Assembly: GCF_014384995.1 (NCBI RefSeq)
Contig: NZ_JACRSY010000006.1
Span: 90,075 to 154,074 of the forward strand
Reading direction: 5' to 3'
DNA: 64,000 nt
From: Zhenhengia yiwuensis
Lineage (GTDB): Bacteria; Bacillota; Clostridia; Lachnospirales; Cellulosilyticaceae
Every line of letters starts with the position of its first letter. The stretch's first letter is position 1. Shown here one piece after another: positions 53,077 to 62,630 of this stretch. A model generated the notes under the pieces. The model was not told where the DNA came from. It worked only from the letters and a program-made list of their open reading frames with translations, and made no database searches. A program made the position numbers and the translations under genes.

Positions 53077-54057
53077 ATGCCTAAAGTAAGTATTATTGTT
53101 CCAATATATAATGTGCAGCAATATTTAGCTAAATGTATAGATAGTCTATTAGAACAGACATTACAAGAAATAGAGATTATTTTGGTAGATGATGGAGCTA
53201 CAGATAAGAGCCCTGAAATATGTGATACATATGATTTAAAAGATCATAGGATAAAAGTTATTCATAAGACAAATGGTGGACTTAGTGATGCTAGGAATAT
53301 GGGAATAGAAGTGGCACAGGGAGAATACATAGCTTTTCTAGACAGTGATGATTGGGTAGAGCCTAATTTTTATGAGTATTTATATAGTCTAGCAAAAAAA
53401 GAAGATGCAGATATTGCTCAATGTGACTATATAGAGGTTTATGCTGAAGATATACAAATAGATTTTAGGCAACACATAAAAGAAACTATACATACGGGTG
53501 CAGAGGCATTAGGGCTTTTATTTGGAAAAGAGTATGTAAAAACAGTGGTTGTATGGAATAAACTATATCGTAGAAATTTATTTGATGAAATTAGGTTTCC
53601 TAAGGGGAAAGTGCATGAGGATGAATTTACCACATACAAAATAATACATAAAGCCAATAAGTTAGTAAATAGTAATCTACCTATGGTATATTATCGCCAG
53701 AGAGAAGGAAGTATTATGGCAGAAGGCTTTAATGAAAGACGATTACATGTGCTGGAAGCTTGGAAAGAAAAATATGAATATCTAAAACAAGAGGGATTAG
53801 AAGAGTTAGCACTAAGAACCGAGGCTAATCTATGCAGTACTTTGAAAGGATTTTATGTACAGACCCAAAAAAGTAGTTTAATTAATAAGAATAAAATTCT
53901 AGAAGATTTAAGAAGTGAAATGAAAAGAAAGTATATAAAATTTATTAAAAATCCTTATATCACAGATAGAGGGAAAATAACATTAACTATATGTCTGCTA
54001 AATGGATATGTCTTTTGTAAGTTATATACTGCATATACAAATAGTGAACGGTTTTAA
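53077..54057 (+). CDS. GT2-family glycosyltransferase
   Basis: The 326-residue GT-A enzyme has VSIIVPIYNVQQYLAKCI at residues 4-21, VDDGATDKSPEIC, the metal site FLDSDDWVEPNF (about 89) and HEDEFTTYKI (about 190). It resembles the GT2 at 50717 in layout but not closely. It lies between two IS graveyards yet is intact with a good AGAGGGTGA ribosome site, so it is probably still used. Confidence 0.85.
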   Translation: MPKVSIIVPIYNVQQYLAKCIDSLLEQTLQEIEIILVDDGATDKSPEICDTYDLKDHRIKVIHKTNGGLSDARNMGIEVAQGEYIAFLDSDDWVEPNFYEYLYSLAKKEDADIAQCDYIEVYAEDIQIDFRQHIKETIHTGAEALGLLFGKEYVKTVVVWNKLYRRNLFDEIRFPKGKVHEDEFTTYKIIHKANKLVNSNLPMVYYRQREGSIMAEGFNERRLHVLEAWKEKYEYLKQEGLEELALRTEANLCSTLKGFYVQTQKSSLINKNKILEDLRSEMKRKYIKFIKNPYITDRGKITLTICLLNGYVFCKLYTAYTNSERF

Positions 54058-54104
54058 GGTATAGGAAAGAGTAAGCAAGAGAATAAAGTGATATTAGAAT
54101 AAAA

Positions 54105-54660
54105 ATTGGACACAGAAAATGGAGATTTCGGCTATAATAGAAATAATTATAGCCAATGAGGTATCCTAGAACAATGGATAAGAGATATGACAAAGAATTT
54201 AAACTGCATGCTGTAAATCAGTAACAGAATTAAACAGACCTGCAACACAAGTTGTAAGAGAACTAGATATTGTCTATCAAACATTATGCAAGTGGGTACA
54301 AAAATACAAAGAAAATCAAGCACAACCTTTTGTAGGGAGTAGTAATCTTAGAAGTGATGAGTAGACTGTACGTGACATGGAGAAAAGACTCCGTGACATT
54401 GAGAGGAGAATGCCATCTTAAAAAAGGCTAGGGTATCTTTGAAAAAGACTTGAAGTAGTTTACAGTTTTATCAAACAACACCAACACGAATTTCGTGTTG
54501 CAAAGATGTGCCAAGTATTAGGTGTTTCTAAAAGCAGTTATTACGAATGGCTTAAGTGGCTGGTATTTAACAAAAAGAAGACTAAATTTTAAGGTAGATA
54601 TACCTGGCAAGACTTGGGGCACTGATATTACCTCTATATATGAGGTTGTATATTTAAAAA
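54105..54660 (+). pseudogene. Decayed IS3-family element (orfA and start of orfB)
   Basis: The left end TGGACACAGAAAA (54109) resembles IS3-type termini. An orfA remnant follows: MDKRYDKEFKLHAV (54175), a frameshift, VTELNRPATQVVRELD, LCKWVQKYKE and MEKRLRDIERRM, with in-frame stops. Then RVAKMCQVLGVSKSSYYEWLK starts orfB, which jumps after a deletion to DIPGKTWGTDITSIYE, the region of the first catalytic Asp. Nothing intact remains. The next gene starts at 54713. Confidence 0.75.
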
Positions 54661-54712
54661 GCCAGAATGAAGATAAGTTATAATAATAATTGAGCAAAGA
54701 ATGAGGAATTAA

Positions 54713-56242
54713 ATGTATACAAAAAGATTATTAATTAATATTACGTCAAGCATTGTCTCTTTCTTAGTAAGTATGGGAATTAATTTTGTGTTAACTCCCT
54801 ATATTGTCGAAACAGTAGGAAAAGAGGCCTATGGATTTGTAGGATTGGCAAATAATTTTGTAAGTTATGCCCAACTCATTACATTAGCCTTAAATGCATT
54901 AGCTATAAGGTTTATTACTATAAAAATTCATGAAGAAGATATGGAAGGTGCAAACCAATATTTTACTTCAGTAGTATTAGCGAACATTTTTATTTCGACA
55001 GTGTTAATTATACCAGCAACTATGATTATTATATGGATTAATCAGTTAATTAAAGTACCTATAGACATTTTAAAAGATGTGCAGATGTTATGGGCGTTGG
55101 TTTTCCTGAATTTTTTGATAAATACTGTTACATCTACTTTTAGTATAGCTACATTTGCAACAAATAGATTAGATTTATCTTCATTAAGATCTATAGAATC
55201 TAATTTTTTAAGAGTAGGTATTTTATTAGGATTATTTATCATCTTTGAACCTCATATATGGTACTTGGGAATAGCTTCATTAATATGTACTTTATTTATT
55301 TTTGTAACAGATATGCATTATAAGAAGAAACTTCTTTCAGGGTTAAAGGTTAAAGTAAAATATTTTGATTTTAAGATAGTAAGGGAATTGGTCAAGTCTG
55401 GAATATGGAGTGTTATAACTAAACTGGGCCAGATACTTTCAGATGGCTTAGATTTATTGATTACTAATATTTTTATAGACCCGACCGCAATGGGGGTATT
55501 AGCAATTGCCAAAACAGTACCTACAGCAGTTATGGGCTTAATTATGACAGTATCTAATGTTTTTTCGCCTCAGCTTACCATACATTACGCTCAAGATAAC
55601 ACTAAGGCTTTAGTTGAAGAGTTAAAAAGAGCCATGAAAATATCAGGATTTTTTACCAATATAGCATTAGGAACATTAATTGGACTGGGGATGACTTTCT
55701 ATACCTTATGGGTGCCGGGTGAGAATATAGGATTAATACAGATATTATCAATTATTACGCTTTGTGCACACTTAGTGGGTGGAGTAATCAATAGCTTATT
55801 TGGAATTTTTAATATAACAAATAAGCTGAAAGTGAACTCATATGTTATTTTAGGTATGGGAATTTTGAATACAACAATTGTATTTATATTATTAGAAACA
55901 ACGTCATTAGGTATACTTGCAGTAGCAGGGGTAAGTGCTATAACTAGCATTATTAAGAATTTAACCTTTACACCTATCTATGTTGCAAAATGTTTAAGTA
56001 TCCCTAAAGATTCTTTTTATCCTTTAATCACAAGATATATAGCTGCAAGCTTAATGATTATAGGTGTAGCTTATGGAATAGGGAGTACCATAAGTCAGTA
56101 TTCATGGATAAGTCTAATTATAGGAGGCATATTCTGCGGTTTAGCAGGAATAGTTGTTAATTACTTTCTATTATTTAATAAGGATGAAAGAAGCCAAGGG
56201 ATTAAAAAAGTCAAAGAAATAATAAGAAAACAACATGTATAG
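54713..56242 (+). CDS. wzx: Wzx-type oligosaccharide flippase (MOP/PST family)
   Basis: The 509-residue protein has 12-14 membrane helices and the flippase pattern: an amphipathic N-terminus with NITSSIVSFLVSMGINFVL, YIVETVGKEAYGFVGLAN (about 26-43) and a repeated helix-pair layout. Wzx proteins move undecaprenyl-linked repeat units to the outer face, where Wzy (49454) polymerises them. It follows the decayed IS3 element and precedes the GT52-like gene by 8 bp. Confidence 0.9.
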   Translation: MYTKRLLINITSSIVSFLVSMGINFVLTPYIVETVGKEAYGFVGLANNFVSYAQLITLALNALAIRFITIKIHEEDMEGANQYFTSVVLANIFISTVLIIPATMIIIWINQLIKVPIDILKDVQMLWALVFLNFLINTVTSTFSIATFATNRLDLSSLRSIESNFLRVGILLGLFIIFEPHIWYLGIASLICTLFIFVTDMHYKKKLLSGLKVKVKYFDFKIVRELVKSGIWSVITKLGQILSDGLDLLITNIFIDPTAMGVLAIAKTVPTAVMGLIMTVSNVFSPQLTIHYAQDNTKALVEELKRAMKISGFFTNIALGTLIGLGMTFYTLWVPGENIGLIQILSIITLCAHLVGGVINSLFGIFNITNKLKVNSYVILGMGILNTTIVFILLETTSLGILAVAGVSAITSIIKNLTFTPIYVAKCLSIPKDSFYPLITRYIAASLMIIGVAYGIGSTISQYSWISLIIGGIFCGLAGIVVNYFLLFNKDERSQGIKKVKEIIRKQHV

Positions 56243-56250
56243 GAGTTTAT

Positions 56251-57321
56251 ATGAAGGTTTTATTTTTATGTTGTACGCCATATCATTTATTTAATGCAAT
56301 TAATCTTGCAAAACAGTTTCACAAAAAAGACGAAGTAGATTTATTTATATTTGAGCATTTTGATAATGCAAAGCTATATGCAAATAAAATTAAAGCAAGT
56401 GGTATTTTTAACCAGATTAAGTGTATCAAAGATAGACCAGAGCAACGAATTAGAATATTAAGATATTCATTCAGCAAATCTATTTTGTTTGATACCCTAA
56501 AATATTATGATCAAGTAGAAGTTAAGGAGTATGACCATATATATACTTCTCATAAGTGGGAGTTTTTTAAGATTTATTTACATAAGGTGTATAAGAAAAA
56601 CAAAAAAGTTCGAGTGAGTTATGTAGAGGATGGAGTAGAAACTTATGTGACCCAATTAGATTTTCAGTTATCTAAAATAGATAAAATTAGGAAGATTGAT
56701 AAGTTGATTTATAATAGGCTTCAAGATATATATATGTATCAACCCACTACAATGATTTATAAAGAAAAAAAAGAATTATTAACGGTTTTACCTACTCCGA
56801 CTGAAGAAGTGATAGTATGTTTAGAAGATATTTTTGGCGATGTAGAAAAAGAGGTTAAAAAGTATTTAAATAAAAGCATTATTTATTTTGATCAACCTAT
56901 AGAAGAATTAGATATAGGGTTATCTCGTAAAAATACTTTGGAATTATTATTAAAGCATTTATCACAAGAGGAATTTGGAGTAAAAGTTCATCCAAGAAAA
57001 AATAACTTTAATTATAAAGACTACAATATTGATACAATTGAAGCTAGTATGTTACCTTGGGAAGTTACATGTAATGGATTGAAAAATACAGTATTAATGA
57101 CGTTATGTTCAGGTGCAGTTATTACACCAATATTTTTATATAAAAATAATAATATTGTTATCTTGCTATATAGGCTCTTGCTAAATAATACTATTGAACA
57201 TCCATTAGTGAATAAAATGGATCAATTTTTTAGTAGAGTAGAAAAAGAATATCCCAATCAAGTATTTATTCCTAATGATGAAGAGGAACTTAAAAATATA
57301 TTAGAACAAGTAAAAAGATAG
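56251..57321 (+). CDS. GT52-type glycosyltransferase (sialyltransferase-like)
   Basis: The 356-residue protein begins VLFLCCTPYHLFNAINL, the classic start of GT52 and related bacterial sialyltransferases, and has the YVEDGVETY (E/D-D-G, about residue 128) and VKVHPRK (HP, about 247) motifs whose Asp and His are catalytic in GT52/GT80/GT38 enzymes. It probably transfers a sialic-acid-type sugar from a CMP donor. The nonulosonate synthesis genes begin 350 bp downstream, matching that role. Exact linkage and acceptor are unknown. Confidence 0.8.
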   Translation: MKVLFLCCTPYHLFNAINLAKQFHKKDEVDLFIFEHFDNAKLYANKIKASGIFNQIKCIKDRPEQRIRILRYSFSKSILFDTLKYYDQVEVKEYDHIYTSHKWEFFKIYLHKVYKKNKKVRVSYVEDGVETYVTQLDFQLSKIDKIRKIDKLIYNRLQDIYMYQPTTMIYKEKKELLTVLPTPTEEVIVCLEDIFGDVEKEVKKYLNKSIIYFDQPIEELDIGLSRKNTLELLLKHLSQEEFGVKVHPRKNNFNYKDYNIDTIEASMLPWEVTCNGLKNTVLMTLCSGAVITPIFLYKNNNIVILLYRLLLNNTIEHPLVNKMDQFFSRVEKEYPNQVFIPNDEEELKNILEQVKR

Positions 57322-57672
57322 GAAAATTAAAAAACTTATAGGATATAGTAAAAGTGGTATAAGGTTGCAGATGATTACTGATACTATTACCTATCTATTA
57401 TTATGTCTCACTTGGTGCTTATACCCTAGGGCAAAAGCCTAGCCATTCTTAAAAGAAAGATTGAGTATTTAACCTTAAAACAGGTTTATATGGATGAGGA
57501 CTAGGCCAAATACTATTTAATAGTAGCTCAGTCCTGTAAAAATCAATATAGATCTATCTAAAATTATTGGGTTTTAATGGGGATGCTATTACAAAACTGC
57601 AACACATCTTAATGTAATAAGATCGATAGAAATCTCAGCTATAAATTAAACACTAATGAAAGGAGAATTGTC
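57322..57672. other. 351-bp gap without a recognised gene
   Basis: No intact frame, known RNA fold or clear promoter was seen, except the AGGAG site at 57661 for the next gene. Short open stretches (for example RKIEYLTLKQVYMDED in one frame) suggest a decayed coding sequence, perhaps another mobile element, but I cannot name it. Confidence 0.4.
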
Positions 57673-58305
57673 TTGAGAAAAATTATATTTATTGGGGCAG
57701 GAGGCTATGCAAAATCGGCAATAGATGCTCTAAGTTTATATAATCATCATATAGAGGGATTTATTGATGATTTTAAAGAAGGAGAGCATTTAGGCTATAA
57801 GATCTTAGGGAATTGTATAGAAGATATATTTGAACCCCACAAGTATGAATATTTTATCTCTATAGGGGATAACAAAAAGAGAAAAAGTTGGCATGATATC
57901 TTAAAGAACAAGGGCTTAGAATTAATTAACATTATTGATCGCACAGCTATTGTTTCTAATAATGTTGAAGTAGGTACAGGTTGCTTTATAGGTAAGATGG
58001 CGATAGTTAATAGCGATGTCAAGATTGGTGATAATTGTGTTATTAATACAAAGGCATTAGTAGAACATGGATGTAGAATTGGTAATCATGTGAATATCTC
58101 TACTAACTCTGTACTAAATGGAGATGTACGAGTAAAAGATGGTGCTTTCGTAGGAAGTTGTTCAGTAGTTAATGGGCAATTACTAATAGGAGAACGTGCA
58201 ATGGTTGGATCAGGTGCAGTCGTTATAAGAGATGTGGAAGATGATTCTACAGTAGTAGGAGTACCAGCAAGAAGGATAGAAGAAAGAAGGTATAAAAATG
58301 TCTAG
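57673..58305 (+). CDS. neuD: NeuD/PglD-family sugar O- or N-acetyltransferase
   Basis: The 210-residue left-handed beta-helix acetyltransferase has an N-terminal IIFIGAGGYAKSAIDAL (residues 4-20) and hexapeptide repeats from about residue 95 (VEVGTGCFIGKMAIVNSDV split, then IGDNCVINTKALVEHGCRIG). It uses TTG as start after AGGAG. In sialic-acid loci NeuD acetylates the sugar; PglD does so for bacillosamine, and the PglE-like gene at 39553 leaves both open. Its stop overlaps neuB by 8 bp. Confidence 0.85.
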   Translation: MRKIIFIGAGGYAKSAIDALSLYNHHIEGFIDDFKEGEHLGYKILGNCIEDIFEPHKYEYFISIGDNKKRKSWHDILKNKGLELINIIDRTAIVSNNVEVGTGCFIGKMAIVNSDVKIGDNCVINTKALVEHGCRIGNHVNISTNSVLNGDVRVKDGAFVGSCSVVNGQLLIGERAMVGSGAVVIRDVEDDSTVVGVPARRIEERRYKNV

Positions 58306-59329
58306 AGTATACATAGTAGCAGAAATTGGATGTAATCATAATGGAGATGTTGAGTTAGCAAAGAAAATGGTAAATGAAGCAAAAGCATGTGGTGTAGATG
58401 CTGTTAAGTTTCAGACCTTTAACTCAAGAGAGCTTATTTCAAAATATGCTCCAAAAGCAGATTATCAGAAAGTGACTACAGGTAATGATGAATCTCAGTT
58501 AGAGATGACAAGAAAGTTAGAATTATCTCATGAAGATTATTTAATGTTACGTGACTATGCTTTAAGTTTAGGTTTAGATACTTTCTCAACACCATTTGAT
58601 ATGGAGTCTATGAAATTTTTACAAGAAAATGGACAATCTGTATGGAAGATTCCATCAGGAGAGATTACAAATGTTCCTTATTTAGAAAGAATTAGAGATA
58701 TTCAATGCGAGAATAAGGAAATTATTCTATCAACAGGTATGTCTACAATTGAAGAAATAGAATTTGCTGTAGATATCTTAAAGGATAGCTTTAATACAAA
58801 ACTTACAATTCTCCATTGTAATACAGAGTATCCAACAACTGATGAAGATGTAAACTTAAGAGCTATTTTAGAATTAAAAGACAAATTCCCACAATACCAT
58901 ATTGGATTATCAGATCACTCGGTAGGAACAATTGCTGCAATTGCTGCTGTAGCTTATGAAATCACATTTATAGAGAAACACTTTACATTAGATAAGAATT
59001 TCTATGGACCAGATCATAAGGCTTCTGCTACACCTGATGAATTACGTGAACTATGTGAAAGCGTAAGAAGGGCGGAGATCATGTTAGGAAGTAAAGAAAA
59101 GCATGTAACATCTTCAGAAGCTAAAAATAAAAGTATTGCAAGAAAATCAATTGTTGCTAAGAGAGCGATTCAAAAAGGTGAAGTATTAGATGAAAGAAAT
59201 ATCACATGTAAGCGTCCAGGAAATGGGATTAGTCCAATTCATTGGTATGAAGTACTAGGGCAAGTAGCAGAGCGAGACTTTGAAGAGGATGAACTTATTA
59301 CACTAAGCAGTATTGCATGGGAAGAATAA
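58298..59329 (+). CDS. neuB: N-acetylneuraminate synthase family protein
   Basis: The 343-residue protein condenses a ManNAc-type sugar with phosphoenolpyruvate to a nine-carbon acid. It has VAEIGCNHNGDVELAKKM (residues 6-23), VKFQTFNSREL, TPFDMESMKF, LSTGMST, HCNTEYPT, LSDHS and a C-terminal SAF/antifreeze-like domain (about 280-343, RAIQKGEVLDERNITCKRPG). Whether the product is sialic acid or legionaminic acid cannot be settled here. It is translationally coupled to neuD. Confidence 0.92.
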   Translation: MSRVYIVAEIGCNHNGDVELAKKMVNEAKACGVDAVKFQTFNSRELISKYAPKADYQKVTTGNDESQLEMTRKLELSHEDYLMLRDYALSLGLDTFSTPFDMESMKFLQENGQSVWKIPSGEITNVPYLERIRDIQCENKEIILSTGMSTIEEIEFAVDILKDSFNTKLTILHCNTEYPTTDEDVNLRAILELKDKFPQYHIGLSDHSVGTIAAIAAVAYEITFIEKHFTLDKNFYGPDHKASATPDELRELCESVRRAEIMLGSKEKHVTSSEAKNKSIARKSIVAKRAIQKGEVLDERNITCKRPGNGISPIHWYEVLGQVAERDFEEDELITLSSIAWEE

Positions 59330-59360
59330 TACTTTAGATAAATAGGGGAGGGGTAAGCTC

Positions 59361-60071
59361 ATGTATAAAGATAAGAAGATACTAGCCATTATTCCAGCTA
59401 GAGGTGGAAGCAAGGGAATTAAGAATAAGAATATAGTAGATTTATGTAATCGCCCACTAATTAGTTATTCTATCATTGCTGCTTTAGAATCAAAGTATAT
59501 TGATAAAGTAGTTGTATCTACAGATAGTGAAGAGATAGCAGAAGTTGCTAGAAACTATGATGCAGAGGTACCATTTCTTAGACCGAAGGAATTTGCAAGT
59601 GATACTGCTAAGACGATAGATGCAGTAATGCATTGTATCGAGACATTAGAAGAAATGGGACAAACTTATGATTATTTGGTCTTATTACAACCCACACAAC
59701 CACTTAGACAAGCTTATCATATTGATGAGGCAATAGAACTACTAATGGATAAGGATGAGGTGAGTCTTATAAGTGTAAGAAGAGTTATTGATCATCCTAT
59801 TTTAATCAGAACAATAGATGAGGTAGGCAATGGGGTTAATTTAATGAATCAATCAAGTACTCAGAGAAGACAAGATTTTAAACAGTATTATAAAGTAAAT
59901 GGAAGTATTTACATTAATAAGATTGACCAATTAACTTATGAGACAAGCTTAAATGATAACAAGGTGTGTTACATTATGGAAGATCAATATGATATAGATA
60001 TTGATGAGCACTTTGATTTAAGCATTGCAGAATTAAAGCTAACAAACTTAAAAAGTAATAATAAATATTGA
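59361..60071 (+). CDS. neuA: Acylneuraminate (nonulosonate) cytidylyltransferase
   Basis: The 236-residue enzyme activates the nine-carbon acid with CTP. It has the signature AIIPARGGSKGIKNKN (residues 8-23), VVSTDSEEIAEVA, the LLQPTQPLR nucleotide site (about 110) and the C-terminal DIDIDEHFDL metal motif. A second, longer cytidylyltransferase is encoded at 61303, so the cluster has two, possibly for two different sugars or with one serving as the modified form. Preceded by AGGGGAGGGG. Confidence 0.9.
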   Translation: MYKDKKILAIIPARGGSKGIKNKNIVDLCNRPLISYSIIAALESKYIDKVVVSTDSEEIAEVARNYDAEVPFLRPKEFASDTAKTIDAVMHCIETLEEMGQTYDYLVLLQPTQPLRQAYHIDEAIELLMDKDEVSLISVRRVIDHPILIRTIDEVGNGVNLMNQSSTQRRQDFKQYYKVNGSIYINKIDQLTYETSLNDNKVCYIMEDQYDIDIDEHFDLSIAELKLTNLKSNNKY

Positions 60072-60080
60072 GGAGTAGTT

Positions 60081-61226
60081 ATGAGGAAGATATGTGTAAT
60101 AACAGGAACTAGAGCAAACTATGGCAGATTAAAGACAGTTATGAATGCAATTATCAACCATCCAGAATTAGAATTAAAGTTAATTGTAACAGGTATGCAC
60201 TTAATTCCTGAGTTTGGTTATACAGTAACAGAAATTGAGAAGGATGGCTATACAATAGATGCCAGAGTTGATATGCATTTGTCCAATGATACGGGAGCTG
60301 GTATGTGTAAATCTTTAGGTCTTGGATTAATCGGAATGACACAGGCTATAGAAAGTATTCAGCCAGATATGATTTTAATCCTTGGAGATAGAGATGAAGA
60401 TTTAGCAGGAGCCATTATTGGGGCTCATATGAATATACCTGTTGCACATATTCATGGGGGGGAAGTAACGGGTACAATCGATGAATCTATTAGACATGCA
60501 ACGACTAAGTTTTCTCATATTCACTTTGCAGCAACAGAAGGAAGTAAAGAAAGATTATTAAAGCTAGGAGAGATTGAGGACTATGTATTTAATGTAGGCT
60601 CTCCAGGATTGGATGCAATCTTAAATAGAGAATACAGTACTCGAAGTGAGTTATTTAATAAGTTTAACTTAGATACTTCAAAGAAGTTGATTATAGTTGC
60701 TCAACATCCTGTAACTACTCAGAAAGAGCAAGCTGAAGATCAGATGCAACAAACAATGGAAGCGATCAAAGAGTTAGGGGAACAAACACTATTGATTTAT
60801 CCGAATGCAGATGCAGGTGGAAGAGAGATGATTAGTGTTATTCAACAATATGAAAATCTTGATTTCTTAACAACCTATAGAAATATTAACTTTGAAGATT
60901 ACCTTAACTTATTAAAATATGCAGATGTGATGGTTGGAAACTCAAGTAGTGGTATTATGGAAGCACCTTCATACTACTTACCTGTTATTAATTTAGGAAC
61001 AAGACAAGATGGAAGGGAGCAATCTAATAACATTTTAAATGTTAATCATGATAAAAATTTAATCAAACAAGCAATAGAAACATGTCTCTATGATGAAACG
61101 TTTATTCAGCAAGTTAATGAATGTGTTAATCCATATGGTGATGGAAAAACAGGTAAGAGAATAGCCAATATACTAGCGGATATAGAGATTAACAATAAAT
61201 TGATACAAAAGAAAATAGTATACTAG
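60081..61226 (+). CDS. neuC: UDP-N-acetylglucosamine 2-epimerase, hydrolysing (NeuC/LegG type)
   Basis: The 381-residue enzyme releases ManNAc (or a bacillosamine-derived analogue) from the UDP-sugar, giving the substrate of NeuB. Motifs: ITGTRANYGRLKTVM (residues 7-21), LILGDRDEDLAGAI, AHIHGGEVTGTIDESIRHATTK across residues 134-155 and GNSSSGIMEAPS (about 292). The spacing and HGGE/TGTIDE pattern set it apart from the non-hydrolysing wecB at 46026. It starts 9 bp after neuA. Confidence 0.9.
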   Translation: MRKICVITGTRANYGRLKTVMNAIINHPELELKLIVTGMHLIPEFGYTVTEIEKDGYTIDARVDMHLSNDTGAGMCKSLGLGLIGMTQAIESIQPDMILILGDRDEDLAGAIIGAHMNIPVAHIHGGEVTGTIDESIRHATTKFSHIHFAATEGSKERLLKLGEIEDYVFNVGSPGLDAILNREYSTRSELFNKFNLDTSKKLIIVAQHPVTTQKEQAEDQMQQTMEAIKELGEQTLLIYPNADAGGREMISVIQQYENLDFLTTYRNINFEDYLNLLKYADVMVGNSSSGIMEAPSYYLPVINLGTRQDGREQSNNILNVNHDKNLIKQAIETCLYDETFIQQVNECVNPYGDGKTGKRIANILADIEINNKLIQKKIVY

Positions 61227-61302
61227 ATGAATAGTAGGTATCGTTATATGGTGCTACCTATATTTTATTATAAAGGATAATTTAAGATAGGAGAGAATAA
61301 TA

Positions 61303-62547
61303 ATGAGTAAGCAACATCCAATATGCATTATTCCTGCAAGAGCAGGATCAAAAGGATTAAAAAATAAAAATATGTTGTTCTTAGCAGGTAAACCACTGAT
61401 CTTACATACAATAGATGCCGCCATTGAGTCAGGGGTATTTAGAACAGAAGATATTTATGTATCAACAGATTCTATAGAATATAAAGAAGTGATAGAAGAG
61501 TTAAGATCTATTAAAGTTTTACTAAGAAAAGAAGAATTAGCTTCAGATACAGCAACAACTTTTGAAGTATTAGAAGACTTTCTGAAAGAATTTCCAGATG
61601 AAACAGAATTCATGCTATGCCAGCCTACTTCACCATTAAGAAGTCATGAAACAATAAAAGATGCCTATCATATATTTAATGAGAGAAAATGTGATCATCT
61701 AGTAAGTTTCTCTGAATCAGATAAGTCTTTGAGGTTATTTTCAACAATAGATGAAAATGGATGTGCTAAAGATGTAGTTGGTATTGATAAAGGCTATAGA
61801 AGACAAAAACAAGAAAAACATTACTATCCAAATGGTGCATTGTACATTACAACAAAGAAAAAATACTTAGAAGATAAGAGCTTTTTTACAGAGAATACAT
61901 TTGCTTATGTCATGAGTAAGCAGGAGTCTGTAGATGTAGATGACAAGTATGATTTTATCAATGTAATAGGTACAAAGTATTTTAATTATCAGACAAGAGA
62001 ACAATCTAATAAAGCATTTTATACAGGAAAGTATAAGGATTTTAGTAAACAGGTTTTATCAAAAAAACTTATATTGGGTGATTCTAGAATGGAACAAATC
62101 CAAATAGATGGGTTTAGCAATATTTCAGTAGGAGGTATCACTTTACATACTGTTTGTGAGAATATAGATGAGATATTAAAAAAAGGTGTTTATGAGGCTT
62201 TTATTGCACTAGGAGTAAATGATCTAATAACAGGATATGGTATAGAGTCTACTAAGCAGAAGTTTGAAGAGTTAGTGGATAAACTGTTGTTGAAAGAAAT
62301 TAAGGTATCTATTTCAACAATTATTTATAGTGTATTTAGATATGAAGTGCAAAATGAGGATATAGTAATTCTAAATAACTTTATAAGGGAATTAGCTGAA
62401 AGAAAAGGCGTCAAATTAATTGATCCTATTAAAATAGTATGCAGGGGAAAACAGTTAGAGTTTAAGTATACATTTGATGGTTTACATATGAATGAGAAGG
62501 GTAATGAGTTGTTGAGTGAGTTTTATAGTGAGAACTTAGGTGTATAG
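61303..62547 (+). CDS. Bifunctional nonulosonate cytidylyltransferase with C-terminal SGNH esterase domain
   Basis: The 414-residue fusion has an N-terminal cytidylyltransferase (about 1-225; CIIPARAGSKGLKNKN, LCQPTSPLRSHE, VDVDDKYDF) and a C-terminal SGNH/GDSL hydrolase (about 245-414) with block I LILGDSRMEQ, the block III GVND and the block V Asp/His in TFDGLHMN. The same order is found in streptococcal NeuA, where the esterase removes O-acetyl groups from sialic acid, so that activity is likely here. It begins 76 bp after neuC and ends the nonulosonate genes. Confidence 0.88.
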   Translation: MSKQHPICIIPARAGSKGLKNKNMLFLAGKPLILHTIDAAIESGVFRTEDIYVSTDSIEYKEVIEELRSIKVLLRKEELASDTATTFEVLEDFLKEFPDETEFMLCQPTSPLRSHETIKDAYHIFNERKCDHLVSFSESDKSLRLFSTIDENGCAKDVVGIDKGYRRQKQEKHYYPNGALYITTKKKYLEDKSFFTENTFAYVMSKQESVDVDDKYDFINVIGTKYFNYQTREQSNKAFYTGKYKDFSKQVLSKKLILGDSRMEQIQIDGFSNISVGGITLHTVCENIDEILKKGVYEAFIALGVNDLITGYGIESTKQKFEELVDKLLLKEIKVSISTIIYSVFRYEVQNEDIVILNNFIRELAERKGVKLIDPIKIVCRGKQLEFKYTFDGLHMNEKGNELLSEFYSENLGV

Positions 62548-62630
62548 CAAAGAAAAAGATAAGGATTAGAATCAAAATTAAACTTCAAAGATATGACCTA
62601 GATAGAGAGAAAGCAGGGAGAAGTAGGAAT

